Below, piece after piece: positions 53,296 through 61,686 of a stretch of 64,000 nt of DNA. Location of the stretch: the NCBI GenBank assembly GCA_039024915.1, contig JBCCPK010000001.1:434001-498000 (forward strand). Direction: 5' to 3'. Below the pieces are notes generated by a model. It had not been told where the DNA came from. It worked only from the letters and a program-made list of their open reading frames with translations, and made no database searches. Positions within the stretch are counted from its first letter, which is position 1, and each line of letters opens with the position of its first letter. Position numbers and translations under genes: made by a program. The stretch is from Pseudomonadota bacterium. GTDB lineage: Bacteria; Pseudomonadota; Alphaproteobacteria; Rhizobiales; MH13.

Positions 53296-54801
53296 CTAAC
53301 GATCTTCCGGCTTTTCGGTCAGTGACACGACATTGTCGGGCAGACGGTCGCGGTCAAGCGACAGCTCTTCCTCGACGGTCAACTCGTCGAGATGATCCTC
53401 TTCGCCAAGCAGGTCGTCGAGATCACTGGTCATTTGCGCATCAGCTTCGGAGAGTGGCTGGAACGACGAACGCCCTGCGGCGATCAGCTTCTGGTAATCG
53501 GCAACCAGTGATTTGAACTCTGATGCCTGCACCATCAACTCGTCATGCTTGATCTTATATTCCTCAAGCTTGCGATTTTCGGAGATCAGCGTCTCAACAC
53601 GCTGCTCGAGAATCTCTCGCTGCTTGCGCTGATGGTTCAAATCCGAGATCGCAGCGTTGTAGCGCAAATTGAGTTCGGCGACTTTGGTATTGGCGCGCGA
53701 GGCTTCATGCCGTTCGGTCTCTTTTGAACGCTGAAGCGAGTCCAATTTGGCCGTCACCGAGCGAAGCTGGGCTGTCAGGTCACGTATCTCGGAATTGAGA
53801 CTGCGAACTTCGTTTTCCGCTTCCTTCAGCGACTGCCGAAGTACGCGTCGCTCGGAGCCCAGATTGTCGATATCTGTCTTGAAACCGAACAGACGATTGT
53901 CGAACGTCCGGCGCTCATCTTCGTGTGCCTGCTTCATGAACTCTGCTTCTTCACGCAGCGTCTCGATTTCCGAGCGCGCGGCGGTCAAGGCGAGATTCAA
54001 TTGCGACAGTTCGCGCTGCGACGCCGAAAGCTCGTTGGCGTTGTTCTGCGAGCGCAGTGTCTCGTTTTCAAGAAGCGCGTTCGCTTCAGCAAGCGACTGC
54101 CGCAACTCGGTTTCGCGCTTGTTTTGGCTGTCGAGATCGTTTTTCAGGTCAACGATCTGGCGCTCTTGGCTTTCGTACCTGCGCGCATACTCATCGTTCT
54201 GCGAAACGAGTTCGGATATGCGGGCGTCCAGAGCGGCGATCTCTGTCGTCTTGCCTTCAATTGTGTCCAGATCATCGTTGCGCTGCTGGCGCATCGCTAG
54301 GATCGAAGAGCGGGCAACCTCGAGGGCGTTTCTATATTTCGAGGCGCGTTCTTTGAGGACCTGCAGCTCACCGGCATACTGATCGATCTGACGACCCTGC
54401 CGAGCAATCGTGTTGTCTTTCTCGATATTCGCGACAGACAACTTCGCGTTCTCGGACTGAATGCGTTTGTCAGCCTCAGCATCGATTTTTGACTGTTCGA
54501 TGAACTGTGCAAGCAGACCAGCCGACTTTTCAGAGTTCAGCAGAAGGGTCGAAATCTGCGAAAACGTATCTTCGATGTCGGTGACGCTTGAGGAGAGCAA
54601 ATCAAGCCGACGGTTGCGCTCACGAAACTTGATGTCCAGTGGCGAGGAAACCGGCGACATCTCGCTTGCTTCAAGACCTATGTCCTGCTCGGCAGCAGAT
54701 GTCTCGCCTGTCAGCGCGGAATTGAGGGCCTGAAGCTGCTCGGAGCGCTCCTCTTCCTTGCCCTGTTCATTTGGCTTTTTAGAATTTGAAAATAGGCCCA
54801 T
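53296..54801 (-). CDS. long coiled-coil protein, possibly intermediate-filament-like
   Basis: 501 residues, almost entirely predicted coiled coil from about 60 to 425. A short head (MGLFSNSKKPNEQ, acidic and Ser-rich to about 55) and an acidic tail (LDDLLGEEDHLDELTVEEELSLDRDRLP) flank the rod. Heptads are rich in Leu, Glu, Arg and Ser, with breaks near 160 and 400 (SILAMRQQRNDDLD; KIKHDELMVQAS). There is no signal peptide or membrane helix, so it is cytoplasmic. This architecture is like crescentin and other bacterial filament-forming rods, but coiled-coil similarity is unspecific and SMC-fragment-like or polarity roles are possible. It converges on glk and has a 467-base gap upstream. Confidence 0.8.
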   Translation of the reverse strand: MGLFSNSKKPNEQGKEEERSEQLQALNSALTGETSAAEQDIGLEASEMSPVSSPLDIKFRERNRRLDLLSSSVTDIEDTFSQISTLLLNSEKSAGLLAQFIEQSKIDAEADKRIQSENAKLSVANIEKDNTIARQGRQIDQYAGELQVLKERASKYRNALEVARSSILAMRQQRNDDLDTIEGKTTEIAALDARISELVSQNDEYARRYESQERQIVDLKNDLDSQNKRETELRQSLAEANALLENETLRSQNNANELSASQRELSQLNLALTAARSEIETLREEAEFMKQAHEDERRTFDNRLFGFKTDIDNLGSERRVLRQSLKEAENEVRSLNSEIRDLTAQLRSVTAKLDSLQRSKETERHEASRANTKVAELNLRYNAAISDLNHQRKQREILEQRVETLISENRKLEEYKIKHDELMVQASEFKSLVADYQKLIAAGRSSFQPLSEADAQMTSDLDDLLGEEDHLDELTVEEELSLDRDRLPDNVVSLTEKPEDR

Positions 54802-55268
54802 AAACTCGCCTCAGGCTTCGTCAATGGCTGCAGTTCAGGATGCTACCCGGCACGCGCAGTACAGAGGTCAAAGGTTTCGGTGCGATTAAAAGCGCACCAA
54901 ACTATCAAAACGCGAACGGCTTTACTGACCACACACAAGCGCACAACAGGCCGAGCGTTATCCCGAGCCCAGCACTGTCTTCGAGTTATCGGCACATCTA
55001 TAGTTAAGTCAATGCCGGACGCCCCGTACTGTGGGGTTTTCAGCGCTTCCGCGACCCTCCAGACTTCCTGTGTTGCTAAGCGGATACAAGGTCACGCGCG
55101 GTGATCTGGACCGCCCTTGGGTGCTCAGCGCTGACCACATCGATAGAGCGTTACGGCTCCTTAACGCTGCTTGTTTACCTTCCAATTTACAGGACGCAGG
55201 GCAGGGTCGAGTTACGGGCCAGTGTGCCGCGCCTCCTGATTCTGTGCCCATTGCTTGGTGATCCCCCG
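54802..55268. other. intergenic region with hairpins, no clear gene
   Basis: A 467-base stretch. It has a GGTGCG/CGCACC hairpin (54879-54898), a CGGCA/TGCCG pair (54990-54994 and 55013-55017) and a terminator-like CCCC-N7-GGGG followed by TTTT (55022-55040, plus strand). Together these could mark a small plus-strand RNA, but no firm promoter was found. The open frames here have unlikely sequences. Confidence 0.35.
55022..55040 (+). terminator. weak terminator-like hairpin
   Basis: CCCC (55022-55025) and GGGG (55033-55036) flank seven bases and are followed by TTTT. The stem is only four base pairs, so it is weak; it would end a transcript coming from 54802-55021. Confidence 0.3.
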
Positions 55269-55511
55269 ATGCAAGACCCCCAAGATACCCGTTCCACCGC
55301 TGCCAAGCGGCTTGGCCCGTTCATGCTTCGAGCCTGCCTCACTGGTCTGGCTCTTGGGCTAGCTGGGATCGGCCTCGTGGAGAACAGTCAGAGGTTTTCC
55401 GATCCGGCCTCGCTGCGAACAGCGCAAGCCAGCTCAAGTGCATTGGAGCTGCCGGAGACGGACGCTGTACCGGGGGCCGCAGCTGCGCCACGTGGTGACC
55501 GTCTGAACTGA
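55269..55511 (+). CDS. possible small membrane-anchored protein
   Basis: An 80-residue frame with a basic N-terminus (RSTAAKRLGPFMLR), one hydrophobic segment at about 23-38 (LTGLALGLAGIGLVEN) and an Ala/Ser-rich polar tail. That is a believable single-pass or signal-anchor protein, but I do not recognise it. The frame opens upstream at 55101, where the sequence looks non-coding. No good ribosome-binding site precedes the ATG at 55269. A strong GC hairpin follows at 55541-55558. Treat as tentative. Confidence 0.35.
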   Translation: MQDPQDTRSTAAKRLGPFMLRACLTGLALGLAGIGLVENSQRFSDPASLRTAQASSSALELPETDAVPGAAAAPRGDRLN

Positions 55512-55540
55512 TCTGCGCGGCAGGTTGATGCCACGAACCA

Positions 55541-55558
55541 CGCGGCCGGACGGCCGCG
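55541..55558. repeat. GC-only hairpin CGCGGCCG / CGGCCGCG
   Basis: Eight-base perfect arms separated by two bases, 30 bases after the small open frame and 106 bases before the LacI-type gene. No T-run follows, so it is not a classical terminator, but as RNA it would be very stable. Confidence 0.5.
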
Positions 55559-55647
55559 GTACGGACCCGCATGCGTGCAGGAAAGCATTCGACTTTTCTT
55601 ATATTGGAAATAATCTTGAGAATTATGTCCTAGAGTGCAATATTCAA

Positions 55648-55663
55648 GGCAAGGAGCCTTGCC
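55648..55663 (+). promoter_or_regulatory. perfect dyad covering the lacI-type gene's ribosome-binding site
   Basis: GGCAAGG (55648-55654) and CCTTGCC (55657-55663) form a 16-bp dyad that ends at the base before the ATG and contains the AAGGAG Shine-Dalgarno sequence. A possible promoter, TTGAGA (55616-55621) and AATATT (55639-55644) with 17 bases between, would start transcription inside it. It could be an autoregulatory operator or an RNA hairpin that hides the ribosome-binding site. Confidence 0.5.
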
Positions 55664-56818
55664 ATGAGTCATGACCGCCGAGAAACTCGCGCCGACGCAA
55701 AGCCGCTGGACGGCGATAAGCGCAGCGCTACGGACGTTCGCCCCAAACAAACGGTCGATCTGCGCGCCTTGTCTGAACACTTAGGTTTATCCAAGGGCAC
55801 TATTTCGCGGGCGCTAAACGGATACCCCGAGATCGCCGAACGCACCCGCATCCGCGTTCTGCAAGCCGCCCAGGAGCTTGGCTACAAGCCAAACAGGGCT
55901 GCAAGGCGTTTGGCGACGGGCCGCAACGATCTGATTGCTTACATAGGCGTTGGTGCTGACTGGATGACGGTAGACCGAGCCTTCTTGGGCAGCCTGTCAG
56001 AAAATCTTGCAGCTAGCGGGTACGGCCTGCTCGTGAGCCTTGCCGACAGCATTGATCACGCCTGCGAAGCGATGACACAGCTTCTGGATGAGCAGCGCGT
56101 CGATGGCTTCGTTTTCAACAGCCCCAACCCGTTTGATGGACGACTGGACCTGGTTTCACAGCGCAGCGTACCGTCCGCGATTGTTGGCGCCTCAGGCGCT
56201 TACGGATCTTCGCCCCACCTCACAGACCAAGGCATCCCTGTCGTGGGCTTAAGTGATTCGGTCGTGCTTGATGGTTTGGTCGACTACCTAACCTCCATGG
56301 GACATAGCGCAATCGGCTACTTCGGATGCGACGCGCCCGACGTCTTGCAAATGCACCACACCAAAACATTGGCCGCCGCTGCGGGCAACCGGAACGCAAG
56401 CTTCTCAAGCTCACTGCTGAATGGCGATCGACTCAACGTCGAACAGCGCACCGCCCAGCTCGCCACCGAGAGTGCACAATCGCTTTCGAAACGCGCCACC
56501 GACCTGCTTAAGGAGCGCCCCACGGCCGTCTTTTGCGGATGTGAGCGTACAGTGGTTGCTTTGTACATGGCTGCCCGCGAGCAGGGGCTTAGCGTGCCGG
56601 CGGAGCTTTCGATCATCGGAATAGGTTCCAGCCAGCTCGCGTCGTGGTTGTCTGGAGGCTTGTCCACCGTATCGTGGTCGCTGGGTGAAGCGGGGCGCCT
56701 CGCAGCCGACTGCGTGGTCGCGCAAGTCGAAGGTAACAGCCTTCCCGAATTGCAGGCCGGGATCGAAGCTACGTTTTTAGCACGCGCAAGCCACGGGCCG
56801 GCGCCGCAAATCAGGTAG
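55664..56818 (+). CDS. LacI family transcriptional regulator
   Basis: 384 residues. A 30-residue polar extension precedes the LacI helix-turn-helix and hinge (about 32-85: DLRALSEHLGLSKGTISRALNGYPEIAERTRIRVLQAA, then YKPNRAARRLATG). The periplasmic-binding-protein-like core (about 90-370) has the usual LLDEQRVDGFVF and PAELSIIGIGSS segments, with a truncated or divergent region around 220-260 (HHTKTLAAAAGNRNASF). Ligand is probably a sugar or related metabolite. It lies 289 bases upstream of the YnjBCD-type transporter and is the best local candidate to control it; control of the nucleoside operon 4 kb away is also possible. Confidence 0.92.
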   Translation: MSHDRRETRADAKPLDGDKRSATDVRPKQTVDLRALSEHLGLSKGTISRALNGYPEIAERTRIRVLQAAQELGYKPNRAARRLATGRNDLIAYIGVGADWMTVDRAFLGSLSENLAASGYGLLVSLADSIDHACEAMTQLLDEQRVDGFVFNSPNPFDGRLDLVSQRSVPSAIVGASGAYGSSPHLTDQGIPVVGLSDSVVLDGLVDYLTSMGHSAIGYFGCDAPDVLQMHHTKTLAAAAGNRNASFSSSLLNGDRLNVEQRTAQLATESAQSLSKRATDLLKERPTAVFCGCERTVVALYMAAREQGLSVPAELSIIGIGSSQLASWLSGGLSTVSWSLGEAGRLAADCVVAQVEGNSLPELQAGIEATFLARASHGPAPQIR

Positions 56819-56908
56819 AGCAAGCAGCCCCCTCTCAGGCCTAGTGACGCGGTATGGATCAGGCAGGCGAAACGCACGCCCTCAGTTTCATCAATCGGCC
56901 CGGCGGGG

Positions 56909-56921
56909 TCTTCGCCGAAGA
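56909..56921. repeat. 13-bp dyad TCTTCG-C-CGAAGA
   Basis: A perfect dyad in the 289-base gap between the LacI-type gene and the transporter operon, about 190 bases before the binding-protein ATG. It is a possible operator for that operon. No gene is supported in this gap. Confidence 0.3.
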
Positions 56922-57107
56922 TCGCCGTGCTGCTTCCTCCCAAATAGAGCTCTCACCGGTTTGTGATGTGCACGTGACGCGTGCGCTTGGCATGAAGGCC
57001 AAACCCGACCAATCTTCGCCTACGCTGTCCTGGTTCTAACTATCGCCCGCCGCTTAGGTTTTTTCTGCTTCGACCTCTCGTCATTGTCTTCAATAGGCCC
57101 GTTATTC

Positions 57108-58379
57108 ATGTCTTCCAATTTTCCCACCAGCGCATGCAAGAGTGCGCACTTCCGGACCCGGCCGACTGCATCCGGGGTCGCCGCCGCACTCCTGATGTTG
57201 GCTGCCGCACCTGCCGCAAACGCAGCCTCGCTTGCCGATTTCGATGCGCTGGTCGCCCAGACTGAAGGCCAAACGGTGTTTTTTCATGCCTGGTCGGGGG
57301 ACCCCACCATTAATGCCTACATCGACTGGGCTGGAGACGAGATCGAAGCGCGCTTCGGTATTGAACTGGAGCATGTTCGGGTCACCGACACATCAGATGT
57401 CGTGGGCATCGTGCTGGCAGAGACTGCAGCAGGTCGAGACAGTGGCGGGTCGGTCGATCTGGTGTGGATCAATGGCGAAAACTTCATAGCCCTTAAGGAA
57501 GCCGGGCTCCTGTTCGCGCCCGATGACGACGGCTGGGCTGACCGGCTACCGAACTGGAACTTTGTAGATGACGAAGGTAATCCTTCGCTCACAGTGGACT
57601 TTACGGTTCCGGTCGAAGGGCTTCAGGCTCCGTGGGGAACCGTTCAGTTCTCCTTCTACTATGACGCCAACCTTATTGCAGAAACACCGGATAATCCGCT
57701 GGCGCTTCTAGACTGGGCGCGCTCCAATCCGGGTCGCTTCACGTATCCGCAGCCTCCGAACTTTCTTGGATCAACTTTCCTCAAACTACTTTTGGCTTAC
57801 ACGGTCGATGATCGTTCGCGTCTTGCGGAGCCGCTTGAAGCAGCCGATGCAGACGATGCTCTGGAACCGCTTTTTGCGTACCTTGACGAGCTGCATCCTC
57901 ATCTGTGGCGCTCGGGCAGAACCTTCCCCGCCAATCAAGCAGCACTGCGGCAGCTTTTCGCCGATGGTGAGATTGAAATAGGATTTGCGAACAACCCCGC
58001 CGAAGCATCGGGCGCTGTAGCGCGAGATGAGTTTCCCGCAAGCACACGCTCGTTCGTTTTCGACGACGGGATGATTGCCAATTCGCATTTCCTGGCGATC
58101 CCAGCGAACGCCAACGCGCCCGAGGCCGCGATGGTGGTTGCAAACTTCCTGATGAGCCCGGTGGCCCAGTTGCGTAAACAGGACCCCGCAGTTTGGGGCG
58201 ACTTCACGGTGCTCGATATCGAGGCTCTCGATGACGCAACCCAGGCAGCCTTTGGCGCTCTCGATCTCGGCGTTGCCACGCTTGGCCCCAGCGAGTTGGG
58301 ACCGGCGATCTCAGAGCCGCACACCAGTTGGCTTGAAGCGATCGAAGCGCAATGGGCGGCGCGCTACCAAGGCGGTTAA
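57108..58379 (+). CDS. ABC transporter substrate-binding protein, YnjB family
   Basis: A 423-residue periplasmic protein with a signal peptide (about 1-40; hydrophobic core AAALLMLAAAPAANA). The mature part is a two-lobed binding protein. Typical YnjB segments are VFFHAWSGDPTINAYIDWAGDEI, VDLVWINGENFIALKEAGLLF, LQAPWGTVQFSFYYDANLI and FTYPQPPNFLGSTFLKLLL. E. coli YnjB belongs to an importer of uncertain substrate, related in form to thiamine/iron binding proteins. The frame opens at a TTG at 57084; the ATG at 57108 is preferred. It is followed 7 bases later by the fused permease, then the ATPase, the YnjBCD order. Confidence 0.9.
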   Translation: MSSNFPTSACKSAHFRTRPTASGVAAALLMLAAAPAANAASLADFDALVAQTEGQTVFFHAWSGDPTINAYIDWAGDEIEARFGIELEHVRVTDTSDVVGIVLAETAAGRDSGGSVDLVWINGENFIALKEAGLLFAPDDDGWADRLPNWNFVDDEGNPSLTVDFTVPVEGLQAPWGTVQFSFYYDANLIAETPDNPLALLDWARSNPGRFTYPQPPNFLGSTFLKLLLAYTVDDRSRLAEPLEAADADDALEPLFAYLDELHPHLWRSGRTFPANQAALRQLFADGEIEIGFANNPAEASGAVARDEFPASTRSFVFDDGMIANSHFLAIPANANAPEAAMVVANFLMSPVAQLRKQDPAVWGDFTVLDIEALDDATQAAFGALDLGVATLGPSELGPAISEPHTSWLEAIEAQWAARYQGG

Positions 58380-58386
58380 GACACCC

Positions 58387-60090
58387 ATGCCGGCCGCCCT
58401 GCCAAGGCTCGTTCGGCTCGCGCCATCAGCAGCAATCGGTCTTTTGGTTTTTCCCGTTCTGGTTGGATTGGCAGGCGCTGCCCTCCCCGCTTTCGGTTTC
58501 TTCCCCGCCCTCGGTGGTCATACACTGTCGTTGGAGCCACTGCGCGACGTCTTCGCCCAACCTGGCATCTGGAAGTCGATTGGTTTGAGCGCATTGGTCG
58601 GTCTGTTCAGCCCACTGATCGCTCTGGTTCTGACGTTTGTCCTGCTTGCTGCAACCTGGGGAACGCCCGCATTGGCCGCCGTTCGGCGGCTCATAGCGCC
58701 GCTTCTTTCAGTCCCGCACGCGGCTGCGGCCGTGGGCTTGGCTTTTCTAATCGCGCCTTCAGGCTTTCTGTTCAGGCTTATCTCGCCAGAGCTTAGCGGT
58801 CTTACGCGCCCACCCGACCTGCTGATCATTCAAGACCCGCTCGGCCTTGCGATGACAGCCGGCCTGGTGGCGAAGGAGATGCCATTCATTTTGCTAATGT
58901 CTTTAGCGGCGCTCCCAGCACTTGATGGTCGCAGACGGCAGATGGTGATGACGTCGATTGGCTATGGGCGAGGCATGGGCTTTGCCCTGGCAGTTGCGCC
59001 GCAACTCTACCAGCTCATCCGACTTCCGGTTTTCGCGGTCATTGCGTATGCCTCATCGGTCGCCGATGTGGCCATCATTTTGGGTCCGACAACACCAGCT
59101 CCGTTGTCTGTCCGCATCCTTGACTGGGCGTCTGATCCCGATCTGACTTCGCGCTTTATGGCTGCTGCAGGGGCCCTTGTTCAACTCGCTCTGACGGTGT
59201 CGGCTCTCTTGATATGGTTCGCGGCCGAGAAGATTTTGGGGCGACTTTGGGAGCTGTTTGCAACGTCTGGGATTCGGTCGGGCCGGGGTGGCAAAGGCTG
59301 GCAAGCGCTGGCGCTGGCTGTTCCGCTTGTCCCGATGCTTGCCATCGCGGCCGGGCTGGCCCTGTTGCTTGTCTGGTCGTTCGCTGGGCCGTGGCGATTT
59401 CCCGACACACTGCCATCCAGTTGGAGTCTGCGTGCGTGGATGCAGATGGGATCGGACGGGTTTGAACTCGCTCAGACATCCATGCTCATCGCCCTCGTGC
59501 CCACACTGGTTGCCGCGATCCTTATAATCGGTTGCCTCGAGGTTGAGTTTGCGACAGGTCGAACGGGCGGCAGTCGATCGCTTCTGATCCTCTACTTGCC
59601 ATTGCTTATCCCACAGGTGACGTTTCTTTTTGGCCTGCAGTTCCTTGCCATCGTGCTGCGCGCCGACGGCATGATTGTTTCGGTTATGATGGCGCATCTG
59701 GTTTTTGTGCTACCGTACATGTTCCTTTCGCTCGCAGACCCTTACCGTCGATTCGACCGCCGAGTGATTCAGGTCGCTTCCGGTCTCGGGCTGGGTTTTT
59801 GGCGCAGGCTTTTTCAGGTTCGTCTGCCTATGATGATCGCACCGATCCTGACAGCTCTGGCGATCGGCATCGCGGTTTCAATTGGTCAGTACTTGCCTAC
59901 ACTGCTGGTGGGCGCTGGTCGCGTTCCGACACTGACCACCGAAGCGGTCGCACTTGCCGCGGGCGGAGATCGGCGCGCGTTAGCAGTCGCTGCCACGCTG
60001 CAGTCTGTCCTGCCGTTCGTCGCATTTTGGATGGCGTTGGCACTGCCGGCTTTCGTCGCACGCAAACGCAAGGGCATGCAGATCGCATGA
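58387..60090 (+). CDS. ABC transporter permease, fused double (YnjC-like)
   Basis: A 567-residue inner-membrane protein with about twelve helices. It is made of two binding-protein-dependent permease halves, each with a coupling-loop motif (SIGYGRGMGFALAVAPQLY near 195; VASGLGLGFWRRLFQVRLP near 465). One chain therefore supplies both halves of the pore, as in E. coli YnjC. The open frame reaches back to 58231 inside the binding-protein gene; the ATG at 58387, 7 bases after that gene's stop, is the natural start. Confidence 0.92.
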   Translation: MPAALPRLVRLAPSAAIGLLVFPVLVGLAGAALPAFGFFPALGGHTLSLEPLRDVFAQPGIWKSIGLSALVGLFSPLIALVLTFVLLAATWGTPALAAVRRLIAPLLSVPHAAAAVGLAFLIAPSGFLFRLISPELSGLTRPPDLLIIQDPLGLAMTAGLVAKEMPFILLMSLAALPALDGRRRQMVMTSIGYGRGMGFALAVAPQLYQLIRLPVFAVIAYASSVADVAIILGPTTPAPLSVRILDWASDPDLTSRFMAAAGALVQLALTVSALLIWFAAEKILGRLWELFATSGIRSGRGGKGWQALALAVPLVPMLAIAAGLALLLVWSFAGPWRFPDTLPSSWSLRAWMQMGSDGFELAQTSMLIALVPTLVAAILIIGCLEVEFATGRTGGSRSLLILYLPLLIPQVTFLFGLQFLAIVLRADGMIVSVMMAHLVFVLPYMFLSLADPYRRFDRRVIQVASGLGLGFWRRLFQVRLPMMIAPILTALAIGIAVSIGQYLPTLLVGAGRVPTLTTEAVALAAGGDRRALAVAATLQSVLPFVAFWMALALPAFVARKRKGMQIA

Positions 60091-60145
60091 TACCCTTGGC
60101 TCTCAGCGCGCGATACGATCAGCGGAACCTCGAAAGGTGCATCCG

Positions 60146-60802
60146 ATGAGGGGGATGGCCCAGACGCAGGAGGCCTTGGTACTCGATAAGCTGTCGGTCA
60201 GCCTTCACGGCCGTAGTCTACTGGAGTTGACCGCGCGCATTGAGTGCGGCCACGTGCTGACGGTCATGGGGCCGTCCGGGTCAGGCAAATCGACCTTGCT
60301 TCACGCTCTGGCCGGCTCGCTGGCTCCTGTCTTCAAGCTGCACGGTAGCGCCAAGCTCGGCGCACAGAACGTATTGGCTCTGCCTGCGGAGACCCGACGT
60401 ATGGGCCTTCTTTTCCAGGACCCTCTGCTTTTTCCGCACTTGTCTGTCTGCGGGAACCTGATGCTCGCCATTCCGCGTACCGCTGCAAAGGGCCGCAAAG
60501 CGCGTCAGGCACTTGCCGAAGACGCCTTGGCCGCAATCGGCCTGAAAGAGTTTGGTCCACGTGATCCCGCGACCCTGTCGGGAGGCCAAGCAGCGCGCGT
60601 TGCGCTTCAACGCACCTTACTTTCGCAACCCCGCGCGCTGCTCCTCGACGAGCCTTTTTCAAAACTCGACGTTGCCCTACGCGAAGACATGCGCCGTTTG
60701 GTGTTTGAGCACGCCAAAGCGCGAAACCTGCCGGTCATACTCGTTACGCACGATGCGGACGATGCACATGCGGCAAACGGAGAGATTTTCTCGCTAGAGT
60801 AA
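60146..60802 (+). CDS. ABC transporter ATP-binding protein (YnjD-like)
   Basis: A 218-residue ATPase. Walker A is GPSGSGKST, the Q-loop is FQDPLLFPHLSV, the signature is LSGGQAARVALQRTLLSQPR, Walker B is ALLLDEPFSKLD, and the H-loop His is in VTHDADDA. All catalytic residues are intact. It powers the YnjB/YnjC importer encoded just upstream (55 bases). Of several possible starts, the ATG at 60146 has AAAGG at a good distance; a GTG at 60137 is the longest. The last nine bases overlap the convergent hydrolase gene. Confidence 0.92.
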   Translation: MRGMAQTQEALVLDKLSVSLHGRSLLELTARIECGHVLTVMGPSGSGKSTLLHALAGSLAPVFKLHGSAKLGAQNVLALPAETRRMGLLFQDPLLFPHLSVCGNLMLAIPRTAAKGRKARQALAEDALAAIGLKEFGPRDPATLSGGQAARVALQRTLLSQPRALLLDEPFSKLDVALREDMRRLVFEHAKARNLPVILVTHDADDAHAANGEIFSLE

Positions 60803-61606
60803 AGTTCCGCCTGCCGTGGTGCCGATGTTGTGCATCAGAGCCTCAAGGGTTCGGTTCAAGACTTCGATGTCTTCCGGGCGTGACAGCCGATGGTCACCGT
60901 CCTTGATCAGGGTCATCTGCACATTCTCTCCCACCAGTGCATCAAACAATTTGAGCGCGTGTGTGTGTGGCACATCGGGATCCGCAACACCCTGAATGAT
61001 CCGAACCGGGCACTGCGTCTCAATCGTGCCATCGAGAACGAGGTTTTGTTTTCCGTCCTCAATCAAGGCGTGGGTGATAATCGTTGGCTCATCATCGTAC
61101 GGACTTGGCTGAGACAGCTGTCCAGTAGAAAGAATGGTTTGGCGCTGATCCTCAGTGAAGCGTGGCCACATCAGTGTTTGCGTAAAATCCGGCGCTGGCG
61201 CAAGCAGAACGAGCCCCTTGATCGGCGATGGGACGTTTGTCTGTTTGGCGCGAAGGGCGGCATCACGAGCCAGAAGCAGCGCGATCCATCCACCCATAGA
61301 TGATCCTATCAGCACAACCTCGCCGGCCGCTTTTGCGTTTATCATCGCCTGTGCGTCATCGGCCCACGAGCTGATGGTTCCGTCCGTGAAGGCACCGGTC
61401 GACTTTCCGTGTCCGGCGTAATCAAAGCGCAAACATGCCTGCTGCCGCTGCCGCGCGAAGGCCTCCAAGGCCAGCGCCTTCGTGCCGTCCATGTCTGAGC
61501 GAAAACCGCCGAGCCAAACCAGCGTTGGCCCGCTGCCCTTTAAGCCGTGGAAAGCAAGTTGATGCGTTTGCCGGTCCAAGAATTGCGGCTTCGATTCAGC
61601 GTTCAT
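60794..61606 (-). CDS. alpha/beta hydrolase, ABHD10-like
   Basis: 270 residues in the alpha/beta-hydrolase fold. The start region LVWLGGFRSDMDGTKA and CLRFDYAGHGKSTGAF are close to ABHD10-type hydrolases (mitochondrial acyl-protein or glucuronide esterases in animals; common in alphaproteobacteria). The nucleophile Ser is in LIGSSMGGWIAL, the acidic partner in QGVADPDVPH and the His in DGDHRLSRPED. Two starts are possible, 61606 (used) and 61657; neither has a good ribosome-binding site. It is convergent with the ynjD-like gene and divergent from the glycosyltransferase. Confidence 0.88.
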   Translation of the reverse strand: MNAESKPQFLDRQTHQLAFHGLKGSGPTLVWLGGFRSDMDGTKALALEAFARQRQQACLRFDYAGHGKSTGAFTDGTISSWADDAQAMINAKAAGEVVLIGSSMGGWIALLLARDAALRAKQTNVPSPIKGLVLLAPAPDFTQTLMWPRFTEDQRQTILSTGQLSQPSPYDDEPTIITHALIEDGKQNLVLDGTIETQCPVRIIQGVADPDVPHTHALKLFDALVGENVQMTLIKDGDHRLSRPEDIEVLNRTLEALMHNIGTTAGGTLL

Positions 61607-61686
61607 AAGGAGCAAGCCCGTTGCACATCTGTCGATCGTCGGTATAGCAGGCCGCATGGTCCAAGCCAGCGCCCCGACCGCGTAAA

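Noticed and set aside
56854-57039. 61-residue frame between the LacI-type gene and the ynjB-like gene
   Set aside because: No ribosome-binding site, no recognisable sequence, and it sits in a probable promoter region.
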